Source of the DNA: Aerococcus agrisoli
Lineage (GTDB): Bacteria; Bacillota; Bacilli; Lactobacillales; Aerococcaceae
Length of the DNA stretch: 37,269 nucleotides
Direction: 5' to 3'
Assembly (NCBI RefSeq): GCF_003797145.1
Contig: NZ_RKMG01000012.1
Span: 1-37,269, forward strand
Shown: piece by piece, positions 1 through 10,132 of the stretch
Numbering within the stretch: position 1 is the first letter of the stretch
How the letters are laid out: each line of letters begins with the position of its first letter
Notes under the pieces: model-generated
What the model saw: the letters and a program-made list of their open reading frames with translations, nothing else
The model's database searches: none
What the model was told of the DNA's origin: nothing
Program-made: the position numbers and the translations under genes

Positions 1-54
1 AAATTGTAAATTCGTCATACAAATATAAAATTTTAAAAAACAATACGGAGTGTC

Positions 55-94
55 TTGCTCATGATTGTTTCCAATTGTACAATACATACAATTG
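55..94 (+). promoter_or_regulatory. Promoter with overlapping inverted-repeat operator
   Basis: A -35 TTGCTC (55-60) and a -10 TACAAT (78-83) are separated by 17 nt. The -10 lies inside an inverted repeat, CAATTGTA (72-79) and TACAATTG (87-94), with 8-bp arms and a 7-nt spacer. A repressor bound there would block polymerase, so the transporter downstream is probably regulated. The regulator is unknown; the half-site resembles no single family strongly enough to name it. Confidence 0.5.
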
Positions 95-172
95 ATAAAA
101 TGATCGATTGGCTCATGAAAACATAAATGAATAGCCTTTCAAAATTAAACTTCAAATTAGGAGCATGAACCA

Positions 173-1381
173 ATGTCGAAACAAATAAATGATACAACAC
201 AAACCATCAAAAAATCTGATCGTCGTGCGTTAATTGGTGCAGCCTTCATTATGGGTACCTCAGCAATTGGACCTGGCTTTCTTACCCAAACTGCTACCTT
301 CACTGAACAACTAGGAGCGAATTTTGGTTTTGTTATTTTAGTTGCCACAATCATCTGCCTTATCGTGCAGTTAAACGTTTGGCGCGTCATTTCCGTCAGT
401 GGTTTGCGCGGACAAGATATTGCCAACAAAGTAAAACCTGGTTTAGGTAATTTTATTGCCATCCTTATCGTTTTAGGAGGTATTGCATTTAACACAGGTA
501 ATATTGGTGGTGCTGCATTAGGTTTGAATGTACTTTTTGGCATCGATACGAAAATTTCATCTCTTATTGGCACCCTCCTTGTTTTAGCTTTCTTTTTCAG
601 AAAAGACATAGCCAACATGTTGGATAAACTTTCTACCCTTGTAGCAGGTGTCATGATTATTTTAATGGCTTACGTTGTTTTCCGTTCTCAGCCCCCTGTA
701 TTAGATGCGATTCTCAGTACATTTGTACCAACAAAATTTGATGTTTCAGCAATTTTAACTATTGTCGGAGGAACTGTTGGGGGATACATCACCTTCTCTG
801 GTGGCCATCGCTTATTAGACGCCCATGTCACAGGAACAAACGCTGTTAATCAAGTCGATCATTCTGCTAGTTCAGGTATCGGTGTATCGACAGTGATGCG
901 CATTCTTTTATTCTTAGCTAGTCTTGGTGTCGTATCTCAAGGTGTTCATCTAGATCCAAATAACCCAGCAGCTACTGTATTTCAATCCTCTGTTGGTCAA
1001 TTTGGCTATATTGCTTTCGGCATTCTAATGTTTACCTCTGGACTTAATGCCATCACAGGATGTTCTTATACATCAATTTCCTTCATCAAAACGCTCATTC
1101 CATGGGTTAATAAAAATGAACGTTGGTCAATTATTATTCTTGTCCTAATTGCTGAATTAATTTTCTTACTAGTTGGTCAACCCGCCCAAGTCCTAGTAAT
1201 TGTAGGTGCCCTTAACGGCATGATTTTACCATTAACACTCGGTTCAATGCTAATTGCCTCTCGTCGAATCAATATTGTTGGTGACTATAAACATTCAAAA
1301 TTACTCACCATATCAGGTTGGATTGTTGTTGTATTAACTGCATTTATGGCTGTTCGTACATTCATTACCTTATTCGTCTAA
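173..1381 (+). CDS. NRAMP-related membrane transporter, YcsG-like
   Basis: A 402-residue membrane protein with about 11 hydrophobic segments. It aligns by eye with the NRAMP (natural resistance-associated macrophage protein) divalent-metal transporter superfamily, in the branch of Bacillus YcsG. In canonical NRAMP metal transporters helix 1 carries DPGN and helix 6 carries an MPH-type motif. Here helix 1 reads AIGPGF (33-36 is GPGF) and helix 6 reads GGTVGGYITFSGGH (199-212), so the usual metal ligands Asp, Asn and Met are absent. The substrate may therefore not be Mn2+ or Fe2+. YcsG genes in Bacillus sit with 5-oxoprolinase genes, but none are visible here. An AGGAG ribosome site (159-163) lies 9 nt before the ATG. 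The gene stands alone between a regulated promoter and a large terminator. Family assignment is fairly firm; substrate is unknown. Confidence 0.75.
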   Translation: MSKQINDTTQTIKKSDRRALIGAAFIMGTSAIGPGFLTQTATFTEQLGANFGFVILVATIICLIVQLNVWRVISVSGLRGQDIANKVKPGLGNFIAILIVLGGIAFNTGNIGGAALGLNVLFGIDTKISSLIGTLLVLAFFFRKDIANMLDKLSTLVAGVMIILMAYVVFRSQPPVLDAILSTFVPTKFDVSAILTIVGGTVGGYITFSGGHRLLDAHVTGTNAVNQVDHSASSGIGVSTVMRILLFLASLGVVSQGVHLDPNNPAATVFQSSVGQFGYIAFGILMFTSGLNAITGCSYTSISFIKTLIPWVNKNERWSIIILVLIAELIFLLVGQPAQVLVIVGALNGMILPLTLGSMLIASRRINIVGDYKHSKLLTISGWIVVVLTAFMAVRTFITLFV

Positions 1382-1432
1382 CTTCAAAACTAAACGGTCT
1401 AACAATTTAAAATACGCGCTAACCTACTAATA

Positions 1433-1521
1433 AAAAAGATAACCCTCTGAGAAACTTGTGAGCAGAATTAGTATAAACATACTAATTCGTTACGCAGCTC
1501 TTCTCTTTGGGTTATCTTTTT
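1433..1521. terminator. Large nested hairpin, probable bidirectional terminator
   Basis: Outer arms AAAAAGATAACCC (1433-1445) and GGGTTATCTTTTT (1509-1521) pair perfectly. Inside are GAGAA/TTCTC (1449-1453 with 1501-1505), GAGC/GCTC (1460-1463 with 1497-1500) and a perfect 9-bp hairpin AATTAGTAT/ATACTAATT (1466-1474 with 1479-1487). The U-tract on each strand fits termination of both the transporter and the convergent small gene, but the structure is much longer than a plain terminator. Confidence 0.7.
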
Positions 1522-1533
1522 ATTCTGGAATTC

Positions 1534-1716
1534 TCATGCTTTATTTGTAGGTCCATATATGATACGTGTAACTAACTTATCACTCAAATACGCGGTAATA
1601 AATGAAAAAGGTACCAAAAAGCCCGTATTTAAATTTGGTAAAAAGACTAGAAAAATAGCAGTAAACCCCAGAAACAACACGGCCATCGAAAGGATATACA
1701 ATACATCTTTATTCAT
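1534..1716 (-). CDS. Small hydrophobic membrane protein of unknown function
   Basis: A 60-residue protein, almost entirely two membrane-spanning segments (about residues 6-28 and 32-50) with a short basic tail. I do not recognise the family. The open frame begins two codons earlier at 1722, but AGGAG lies only one nucleotide before that ATG; the ATG at 1716 has 7-nt spacing and is preferred. A good promoter with a cre-like site directly precedes it, and a terminator structure follows, which supports a real, independently expressed gene. It converges on the YcsG-like transporter gene. Function cannot be inferred. Confidence 0.6.
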   Translation of the reverse strand: MNKDVLYILSMAVLFLGFTAIFLVFLPNLNTGFLVPFSFITAYLSDKLVTRIIYGPTNKA

Positions 1717-1732
1717 CAACATTCTCCTATAC

Positions 1733-1789
1733 AGAAAACGGTTACAGTAAATTTTAATGTAATTGTACGCTTTCTATTTTTATTTGCAA
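1733..1789 (-). promoter_or_regulatory. Promoter with cre-like site for the small membrane protein
   Basis: On the minus strand TTGCAA (1784-1789) and TACAAT (1762-1767) are 16 nt apart. Just downstream of the expected start, 1733-1746 reads TGTAACCGTTTTCT on the minus strand, 13 of 14 positions of the CcpA consensus TGWAANCGNTNWCA. A cre at about +9 to +22 usually gives carbon catabolite repression by roadblock. Confidence 0.55.
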
Positions 1790-1834
1790 ATATTAGTGCA
1801 CAAAAGGGTGCACACTTTGACCTAATAGCCTCAC

Positions 1835-1878
1835 AAAAAAGCCCCAAAAGATTGATAATTCAACCTTTTGGGGCTTTT
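1835..1878. terminator. Terminator downstream of tRNA-Lys
   Basis: Stem AAAAGCCCCAAAAG (from 1837) pairs with CTTTTGGGGCTTTT (to 1878), with TTGA/TCAA closing toward the loop. T-rich tracts on both sides suit termination on either strand; the minus-strand tRNA transcript reaches it first. Confidence 0.85.
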
Positions 1879-1892
1879 ACTTTTTTAAAATA

Positions 1893-1965
1893 TGGACCGA
1901 CAGGGGCTCGAACCCTGGACCCACGGATTAAGAGTCCGTTGCTCTACCAACTGAGCTATCGATCC
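1893..1965 (-). tRNA. tRNA-Lys (anticodon CTT)
   Basis: A 73-nt cloverleaf on the minus strand. The acceptor GGATCGA pairs with TCGGTCC (one G-T wobble). D arm is GCTC/GAGC, anticodon stem ACGGA/TCCGT with loop CTCTTAA giving anticodon CTT, and T arm CAGGG/CCCTG with loop TTCGAGC. The discriminator base is A and CCA is not encoded. It decodes the Lys codon AAG. It lies between the terminator at 1835-1878 and the purA terminator, so it is probably transcribed alone or by read-through from purA. Confidence 0.95.
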
Positions 1966-2075
1966 ATCAAATGTGCTTCACACATGTAACATTACTATTC
2001 TACACCCAGAAAATAGTAAATTCAAGGGTTTTAACTTTAAAAAATGATAAATACCAAAATGAACATTGCACAAAA

Positions 2076-2103
2076 AACAAAAAGGACCCCTTTCAGGATC
2101 CTT
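2076..2103 (-). terminator. purA terminator
   Basis: On the minus strand AAGGATCC (2096-2103) pairs with GGGTCCTT (2082-2089) around a 6-nt loop, followed by a T-rich run. It lies 27 nt beyond the purA stop. Confidence 0.8.
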
Positions 2104-2129
2104 ATCAATGCCAGAATAAACTATTAAAA

Positions 2130-4828
<2,699 letters not shown>

Positions 4829-4916
4829 ATCAGCACCTCCATTACCTAACCATTATACTAAAAATCTAGCCATAAATGGAATAAATTCAACATCAATTGA
4901 TAAAAGTCATAGCAAC

Positions 4917-4958
4917 AAAAAAATGAGCTCGGGTAATTAGTCCCAAGCTCCATTTTTT
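4917..4958 (-). terminator. rplI terminator
   Basis: Minus-strand hairpin with TGGAGCTTGGG pairing with CCCGAGCTCA (one G-T pair), followed by a run of T. It would end the gdpP-rplI transcript before dnaB, though partial read-through is possible. Confidence 0.85.
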
Positions 4959-4972
4959 GCTGTCTGAAATGA

Positions 4973-5425
4973 TTATTCTTCTACAATATGAACACGGATA
5001 GTTGCTTCTACTTCATGGTGCAATTTCACCGGTACATTTGTAAAACCAAATGAACGGATTGGTTCATCTAAGTCCATTTTACGTTTATCTACTTTAATAT
5101 CGTATTGTTTTAACAAAGCAGTAGCGATTTGTTTAGATGGTACTGAACCAAATAAACGGCCATCTTCGCCACCTTTAGCTTTAATTGTAACAATTGTTTT
5201 TTCATCTTCAATTGTTGCCTTTAATTTTTTAGCTTCTTCAAGTTCTTCTTGTGCTAATTTTTCATTTGCTTTTTCTTGACCACGTAAAGCAGAAACTGCA
5301 CTAGAAGTAGCTTCCTCAGCTAAACCTTTTTTAATCAAAAAGTTTTGAGCGTAGCCATTTGGCACTTCTTTTACTTGACCTTTTTTACCTTGATTTTTAA
5401 CATCTGCTAGAAAAATAACCTTCAT
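4973..5425 (-). CDS. rplI: 50S ribosomal protein L9
   Basis: A 150-residue protein of the large subunit that binds 23S rRNA domain V. The N-terminal signature [18 protein letters not shown], followed by [13 protein letters not shown], is diagnostic. A long charged central helix (about 45-75) links to the C-terminal domain. The length is usual for the family. The ATG lies 2 nt after the gdpP stop codon, so the genes are translationally coupled. The pairing of gdpP and rplI is widely conserved in Firmicutes. Confidence 0.97.
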   Translation of the reverse strand: MKVIFLADVKNQGKKGQVKEVPNGYAQNFLIKKGLAEEATSSAVSALRGQEKANEKLAQEELEEAKKLKATIEDEKTIVTIKAKGGEDGRLFGSVPSKQIATALLKQYDIKVDKRKMDLDEPIRSFGFTNVPVKLHHEVEATIRVHIVEE

Positions 5426-5427
5426 GA

Positions 5428-7455
5428 TTATTCATCCTCCTCATTCTTTTCAATAATAACTGATTTTAACATGTCTACTGCTTCAGAAACAGTAACATCT
5501 GCAATTTGGGTGGCTGCATTTGATAAATGGCCCCCACCACCTAATTCTTCCATTGCTCTTTGAACGTTAATCGTGCCCAAGCTACGAGCTGAAATACCAA
5601 CCCTGCCATCTTCTCTTAAGTAGACAACAAAGGAAGCATCTACATTACGCATAGATAATAACGTATCTGCTGCCTGAGCAGCCGTTACAGAGTCATATAC
5701 TTCATCATCTGCACCGTGAGCAATACCTAGATTACCAGATACTAATTCAACGTTTTCAATTAATTGGTTACGTTTCACATAGTCTGATAAATCTTCTTTT
5801 AGTAAGTTTTGAATCATATATGAGTCAGCCCCTACAGATTTTAAATAACTTGCTGCATCAAATGTACGAGAACCCGTACGCAATGAGAAGTTACGTGTAT
5901 CAACGATGATACCAGCTAACATTGCTGTAGCCTCGATACGTTTAATTGGTTCCCCATCTTGATTTTGATACTCAAAGAATTCTGTAATTAACTCACTCGT
6001 TGATGATGCATATGGCTCAATATACTCCAGCATAACATTATCTGGGATTTCTTCGCCTTTACGGTGGTGATCAATAATAATAACAGGTCTATTTGAGGTA
6101 ATCAAATCAGGTGCAATCGTAATAGATGGCTTATGAACGTCTACTAAGAATAATAGCGAATCTGATTCCATTAACGTAGCCGCTTGTTCTGGTGTAATTA
6201 AAGAAGCAGCAATGACTTCATCTTTACGTAATTCTGCCAATAAACGTTCCGCATCATCATTAATGCGAGATTCATCAATAATGATATAACACATTTGATT
6301 ATTCATTTCTGCAATACGACGAATACCTACACTAGCACCGATGGCATCCATATCTGGATAGTCATGTCCCATAACAAATACCGATGATGTATTCTTGATC
6401 ATCGCTGCAATTGTATTGGCAATTTGACGTGAACGCACATGCGTACGTTTTTCCATAGGATTCGTTTTACCACCATAGTAACGTGCTTTTTGATTCTTCG
6501 TACGAATAACTACCTGGTCTCCACCACGACTTAATGCCAAGTCTAAGTTAGATTGCGCTTGATCTGAAATATCATCAACATCAATCACATCTTCTTTTTC
6601 TTGATATGCAATACCCATTGAAATCGTTAACGGTGCGTTGGCTTTAGATGTTTTCTCTCTGATATTATCTACAATGGCAAACTTATTTTCTTCCATTAAA
6701 GTTAATTGGCCATACGTAGATACCAATAAGAAATGATCATCATCTAAACGTTTCACATAAGAATCATAGTTCTTAGCCCATTTCGATAAATCACTCGTCA
6801 TAGAGTTATCAATCGTTGACTTACGTCTATCATTCATTGAAGAAACTGTTTCATCATAGTTATCAATTACGATATGCGCAATTACGATTCGGCTAGCATC
6901 AGCATTCTCAGCAATAATGCCATATTTAGTGGAATCAATGAAGTACATTGCATGTTCCTCACGCAAATAAGTCACTTCAAAATATGCATTTTTCCATTCA
7001 AATCGTTTAGATTTCAATGTTTTATCATCTTGAAACTCTTGATACAGGTCATTCAATTCCTCATCCAAATCACTAATATCTAAACCAATAATTTCTTTTT
7101 GATAGAAGTATTTTTGTAAAAAGGGATTTACCCATTCAATCGTAGTAGCATTCTCATCAAATACAATAATACCAATCGGCATCTTCAATAAAATCTCGCT
7201 TTGAACAGACTTTATTTGATTACCTAGACTTAAAATATAAGTATTTAAGGCATGAAGCATTTGGAAAGAAACAAATCCCAATAAACCAATTACTACGATG
7301 ACGATTATAATAGTAATAATCCCCAACTGTAGATTTCCCATTAAACTCATCCCTGCAATAATGATTAATAAAAGCAAACTAATCACTAATGGCCAGATAA
7401 TAATTGGTTGTAATAAGAAAGATGGAATTTTTGACTGCCAATTCTCTCTCTTCAT
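5428..7455 (-). CDS. gdpP: Cyclic-di-AMP phosphodiesterase GdpP (YybT family)
   Basis: A 675-residue membrane protein that hydrolyses the second messenger c-di-AMP to pApA, so it affects potassium balance, osmotic and cell-wall stress tolerance. Two transmembrane segments occupy about 14-36 and 43-65. A PAS domain (about 85-170) and a degenerate GGDEF domain (about 180-315) with no intact GGDEF motif follow. The DHH domain has GHDYPDMDA (363-371), D439 and DHH (462-464); the DHHA1 part carries GGGGH near 645. All metal ligands expected of the family appear present. A weak promoter (minus-strand TAAAAT -10 near 7500) and an AAGGAG site precede the ATG. An SOS-like palindrome lies about 100 nt upstream. 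It is followed closely by rplI. Confidence 0.95.
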   Translation of the reverse strand: MKRENWQSKIPSFLLQPIIIWPLVISLLLLIIIAGMSLMGNLQLGIITIIIVIVVIGLLGFVSFQMLHALNTYILSLGNQIKSVQSEILLKMPIGIIVFDENATTIEWVNPFLQKYFYQKEIIGLDISDLDEELNDLYQEFQDDKTLKSKRFEWKNAYFEVTYLREEHAMYFIDSTKYGIIAENADASRIVIAHIVIDNYDETVSSMNDRRKSTIDNSMTSDLSKWAKNYDSYVKRLDDDHFLLVSTYGQLTLMEENKFAIVDNIREKTSKANAPLTISMGIAYQEKEDVIDVDDISDQAQSNLDLALSRGGDQVVIRTKNQKARYYGGKTNPMEKRTHVRSRQIANTIAAMIKNTSSVFVMGHDYPDMDAIGASVGIRRIAEMNNQMCYIIIDESRINDDAERLLAELRKDEVIAASLITPEQAATLMESDSLLFLVDVHKPSITIAPDLITSNRPVIIIDHHRKGEEIPDNVMLEYIEPYASSTSELITEFFEYQNQDGEPIKRIEATAMLAGIIVDTRNFSLRTGSRTFDAASYLKSVGADSYMIQNLLKEDLSDYVKRNQLIENVELVSGNLGIAHGADDEVYDSVTAAQAADTLLSMRNVDASFVVYLREDGRVGISARSLGTINVQRAMEELGGGGHLSNAATQIADVTVSEAVDMLKSVIIEKNEEDE

Positions 7456-7553
7456 AAATATTCTCCTTTAGGTCAATAATTAGACACTTTGACATTACCC
7501 ATTTTAACACAATCTTTAAAAACTATCAGTTTTATGTATTGATTTAGGGTTAT

Positions 7554-7567
7554 AGAACATATGTTCT
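7554..7567. promoter_or_regulatory. LexA/DinR-type SOS box candidate
   Basis: A perfect 14-bp palindrome AGAACATATGTTCT. Its core GAACATATGTTC fits the Bacillus LexA consensus CGAACRNRYGTTYC except at the two outer bases. It lies about 100 nt upstream of the gdpP start, beyond the most likely -35, so direct control of gdpP is uncertain. Confidence 0.4.
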
Positions 7568-7575
7568 TTATGAAT

Positions 7576-7591
7576 TGTTTCACACGGAACA
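7576..7591. other. Degenerate parS-like site
   Basis: TGTTTCACACGGAACA matches the parS consensus TGTTTCACGTGAAACA at 13 of 16 positions, with the changes at the centre and right half. AATT flanks extend the symmetry. It may be a weak or decayed ParB site at the left edge of the cluster. Confidence 0.4.
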
Positions 7592-7676
7592 ATTTACTCA
7601 ATTTTAACGACATTTCATAAGAATAGTAACCTATTTTTTCCAAAAATCTCTTCTATTAATGTTTTTTTCAGAATAA

Positions 7677-7692
7677 TGTTTCACGTGAAACA
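7677..7692. other. parS site 1 (ParB binding site)
   Basis: Exact TGTTTCACGTGAAACA, the ParB/Spo0J site of Firmicutes. Flanks continue the symmetry to a perfect 30-bp palindrome at 7670-7699. Confidence 0.95.
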
Positions 7693-8137
7693 TTATTCTT
7701 TCTAGTATCTCTATTTTGGGTGCTAATTAGTATTTTAATCCTAATACTTCCCCCTTTCCCTATTTTCTCGCTTCAATTCAACTAAACTCTTCGATCTCTA
7801 TTATCCAAAACTTTGGTTTAAGTTTCGTAGATCCAATAGTAGAAAAATTACATTACAATACATCTACATTATTCATTCTAAATTCTTACAATTTTTTAGT
7901 TCAATAAACCTGTTATCATCCTTCTTCATCCCCCTCACCAGCAAGCAACCAATGGCGTTGATCAGAATTGAAAAATTAATTCTTTCCACTTTTATTTAAC
8001 AATATAATAAACAACGCTATCTATATTTGATTCACCACCTACACCATCCCATTTCTATGCTATCTATGTATGGTTCGAATCAATCACAGTAATACTTCAT
8101 ATTAACTTACATAATTATTCTTCTAAATAGATCCAAA

Positions 8138-8153
8138 TGTTTCACGTGAAACA
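8138..8153. other. parS site 2 (ParB binding site)
   Basis: Exact TGTTTCACGTGAAACA; symmetry extends to 22 bp (8135-8156). Confidence 0.95.
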
Positions 8154-8401
8154 TTTATCTTTTAAATAAGTTACTAATAATATAAATAGTACTTAATACT
8201 TAATACTTCATTCATTAAGTTAACTAACCTGGAGGATACGGATACGGTTATATAAGCAAACCCTTCCCTCATCATAGTTGTCTTGTGGTCTGTGGTGTAA
8301 TTGGTGAGATTGTTTCTTCATTTATAGTGTCAATGTCCTTACAAGTAAGCAGACAGTCTAGAGCAAACAGTTGGATACAAAATACTGATAATTATATCTT
8401 T

Positions 8402-8518
8402 TTATAACGTTATGAAGGCAACACGCACCAATGAAGCACCACTGTCACTATATTCATGACGATCGATGACATTTTCAAACTTAGCGCAATAACTCTCAAA
8501 AAATATTTGAATAAATTT
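8402..8518 (-). pseudogene. Possible relic of a protein-coding gene
   Basis: A 38-codon open tract on the minus strand, bounded upstream by a stop and lacking a start codon or ribosome site. Its translation (containing FENVIDRHEYSDSGASLV) looks more like a real C-terminal protein segment than the surrounding frames, because it is rich in charged and ordinary residues. I do not recognise the family. It could be the tail of a decayed gene or chance. Confidence 0.2.
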
Positions 8519-8728
8519 CTACTGGATTTACGCAGTAGTAGCCTTATATACGAGACTTATAAATTCATTATTAACTACTTGAGAACTTGACGATAATATT
8601 TTCACAGTGATAAATGACACCTGCTGTTAGACATAGGACTAGCATAAACGTATACAAAATGACATAGATTACATTAAGGCACCACACCAGCTAATAATTA
8701 CTTTACATTTGATTCTCTGAATTCAAAT

Positions 8729-8744
8729 TGTTTCACGTGAAACA
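8729..8744. other. parS site 3 (ParB binding site)
   Basis: Exact TGTTTCACGTGAAACA; symmetry extends to 20 bp (8727-8746). A half-site TGTTTCAC follows at 8774-8781. Confidence 0.95.
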
Positions 8745-8795
8745 ATCAGTATTCTAATCTATCAACCTAATAATGTTTCACATCATCAAGCTAAA

Positions 8796-8833
8796 TTAGT
8801 TTATACATAATTACTTACTTATGTATAAACTAA
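8796..8833. repeat. 15-bp perfect inverted repeat beside parS site 4
   Basis: TTAGTTTATACATAA (8796-8810) and TTATGTATAAACTAA (8819-8833) pair perfectly across an 8-nt spacer. It ends 16 nt before parS site 4. It has no T-run and no adjacent gene, so it is not an ordinary terminator. Confidence 0.85.
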
Positions 8834-8849
8834 CAAAGAACAAAGAGAA

Positions 8850-8865
8850 TGTTTCACGTGAAACA
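8850..8865. other. parS site 4 (ParB binding site)
   Basis: Exact TGTTTCACGTGAAACA, embedded in a perfect 36-bp palindrome (8840-8875) whose outer arms are ACAAAGAGAA and TTCTCTTTGT. It lies only about 120 bp from site 3. Confidence 0.95.
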
Positions 8866-9199
8866 TTCTCTTTGTCCTTCAATACCATATTAAAGCTCTA
8901 TCATGATCAAATCTAGAATAATAGAAAGAATTCCTATCTTCATAGCTCATTTATGAGGATAAAACAAAAAATTCAAAATAACTAGTTAAATAAATGTTTA
9001 TAATTATTTATCAATCGTTTCCATATCAATTCAATAACACCTGCAACACCACTCACATAAGGACTCGCATACAAAACGACACACAACGCGAGACAGTCAA
9101 CATAAAAAATATGTCATACAACTTAAATTACTGGAATAAAAATACTTACAGGATCCAATAGGTACATAGAAATACGTTAAAATACAGCAAAAATAAGCG

Positions 9200-9254
9200 T
9201 TTTGACAGTTAGATTACCAAATAATTAATAACAATCATTAATTATCTGTCAAAA
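9200..9254. repeat. Two-part inverted repeat beside parS site 5
   Basis: TTTTGACAG (9200-9208) pairs with CTGTCAAAA (9246-9254), and ATAATTAAT (9221-9229) pairs with ATTAATTAT (9237-9245); a 12-nt insert interrupts the left arm. It ends 12 nt before parS site 5, the same side and similar distance as the repeat next to site 4. Confidence 0.75.
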
Positions 9255-9266
9255 TCACGATCTCAA

Positions 9267-9282
9267 TGTTTCACGTGAAACA
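9267..9282. other. parS site 5 (ParB binding site)
   Basis: Exact TGTTTCACGTGAAACA; symmetry extends to 18 bp. This is the right-hand end of the cluster. Confidence 0.95.
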
Positions 9283-9922
9283 TATATAAGCATTTATAGG
9301 CCTGTGAGGCGTGGGTTACTGGTACCAATAAGTACTTACTTAAAACTTCAACTAGCCAATGTCATTAAAATCCTCCTGGCAATCATCTCTGCATAGCTAT
9401 GTATCAATATTCAATACATTTATTCAAAATAAACTTTCATTTTTCATGTTCAATCAACAGCAGAAAGAGATTAAACATAGCAGCATAGCCCACCTATGTA
9501 TCCAACTAAGTAAGTATTTGTATCAAAATATAAGAATAGGGCTCAGAAAAACTAGAGGTCCAACAGCAATAATAATAGTATCGTTTATTACTCTCTATTA
9601 CTCCATATGCAAACTAGATACATTCATCCGTTCTTCAGCCTCTCATACATTATTTACACTTTTTTCTTATACTACCTCTTATATGTCTTTTTCTATTTTC
9701 TACCATCTTCTTTCTATCTCTTCACTTATTTCACCATTCGTCTAATTTCACACCTTCATCTTTATTCACTTTTTCTCATTTATTTTTCTTATATTTACCA
9801 AAAATTCTATCAACTGTACTACAACAATTATTGTATTCACCTGTTACATAAGCTAACATCATTTTTGCTACATCAGCTATTATTTTCCCCAAAATCAAAC
9901 TTCATTTACTCACCTGAATCAA

Positions 9923-10055
9923 ATTTCCACATGTGTATAAGTTGTTTCAGACAGTTAATTTCGGTCAAACTTGTTCGTATTTGTCCACAAGTCAAAGTAG
10001 CGAATATACGGTCTTTATACAAGGTAATGACGACTTACTCACACACTTATCCACA
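9923..10055. other. DnaA-box group outside oriC
   Basis: Boxes visible: TTATCCACA (10047-10055, perfect), TTGTCCACA (9981-9989), TTATACACA on the minus strand (9932-9940) and ATTTCCACA (9923-9931). The string TTCCACATGTGTATA here also occurs in the dnaA-dnaN spacer (29498-29512), which strengthens the idea of a true DnaA-binding locus. It may titrate or reload DnaA; it is not next to dnaA and has no clear DnaA-trio. Confidence 0.55.
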
Positions 10056-10117
10056 AACGTTTGTTTCCCTGTATTCATCTGATAAAAACCATACATGTTT
10101 ATTAAAACTACATTAAA

Positions 10118-10132
10118 TGGTAACGGTTACCA
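10118..10132. promoter_or_regulatory. Palindromic operator upstream of oppD
   Basis: TGGTAACGGTTACCA has perfect 7-bp arms around one central base, the form favoured by LacI/GalR-family regulators. It misses the CcpA cre consensus at two fixed positions. It lies about 160 nt before the oppD start, so it may control the opp operon. Confidence 0.45.

Noticed and set aside
9359..10116. Two overlapping long plus-strand frames in the gene-free region
   Set aside because: They arise from the near absence of G. They have no ribosome site, very biased composition (Ser, Phe, Leu, Tyr) and run through the DnaA-box group.
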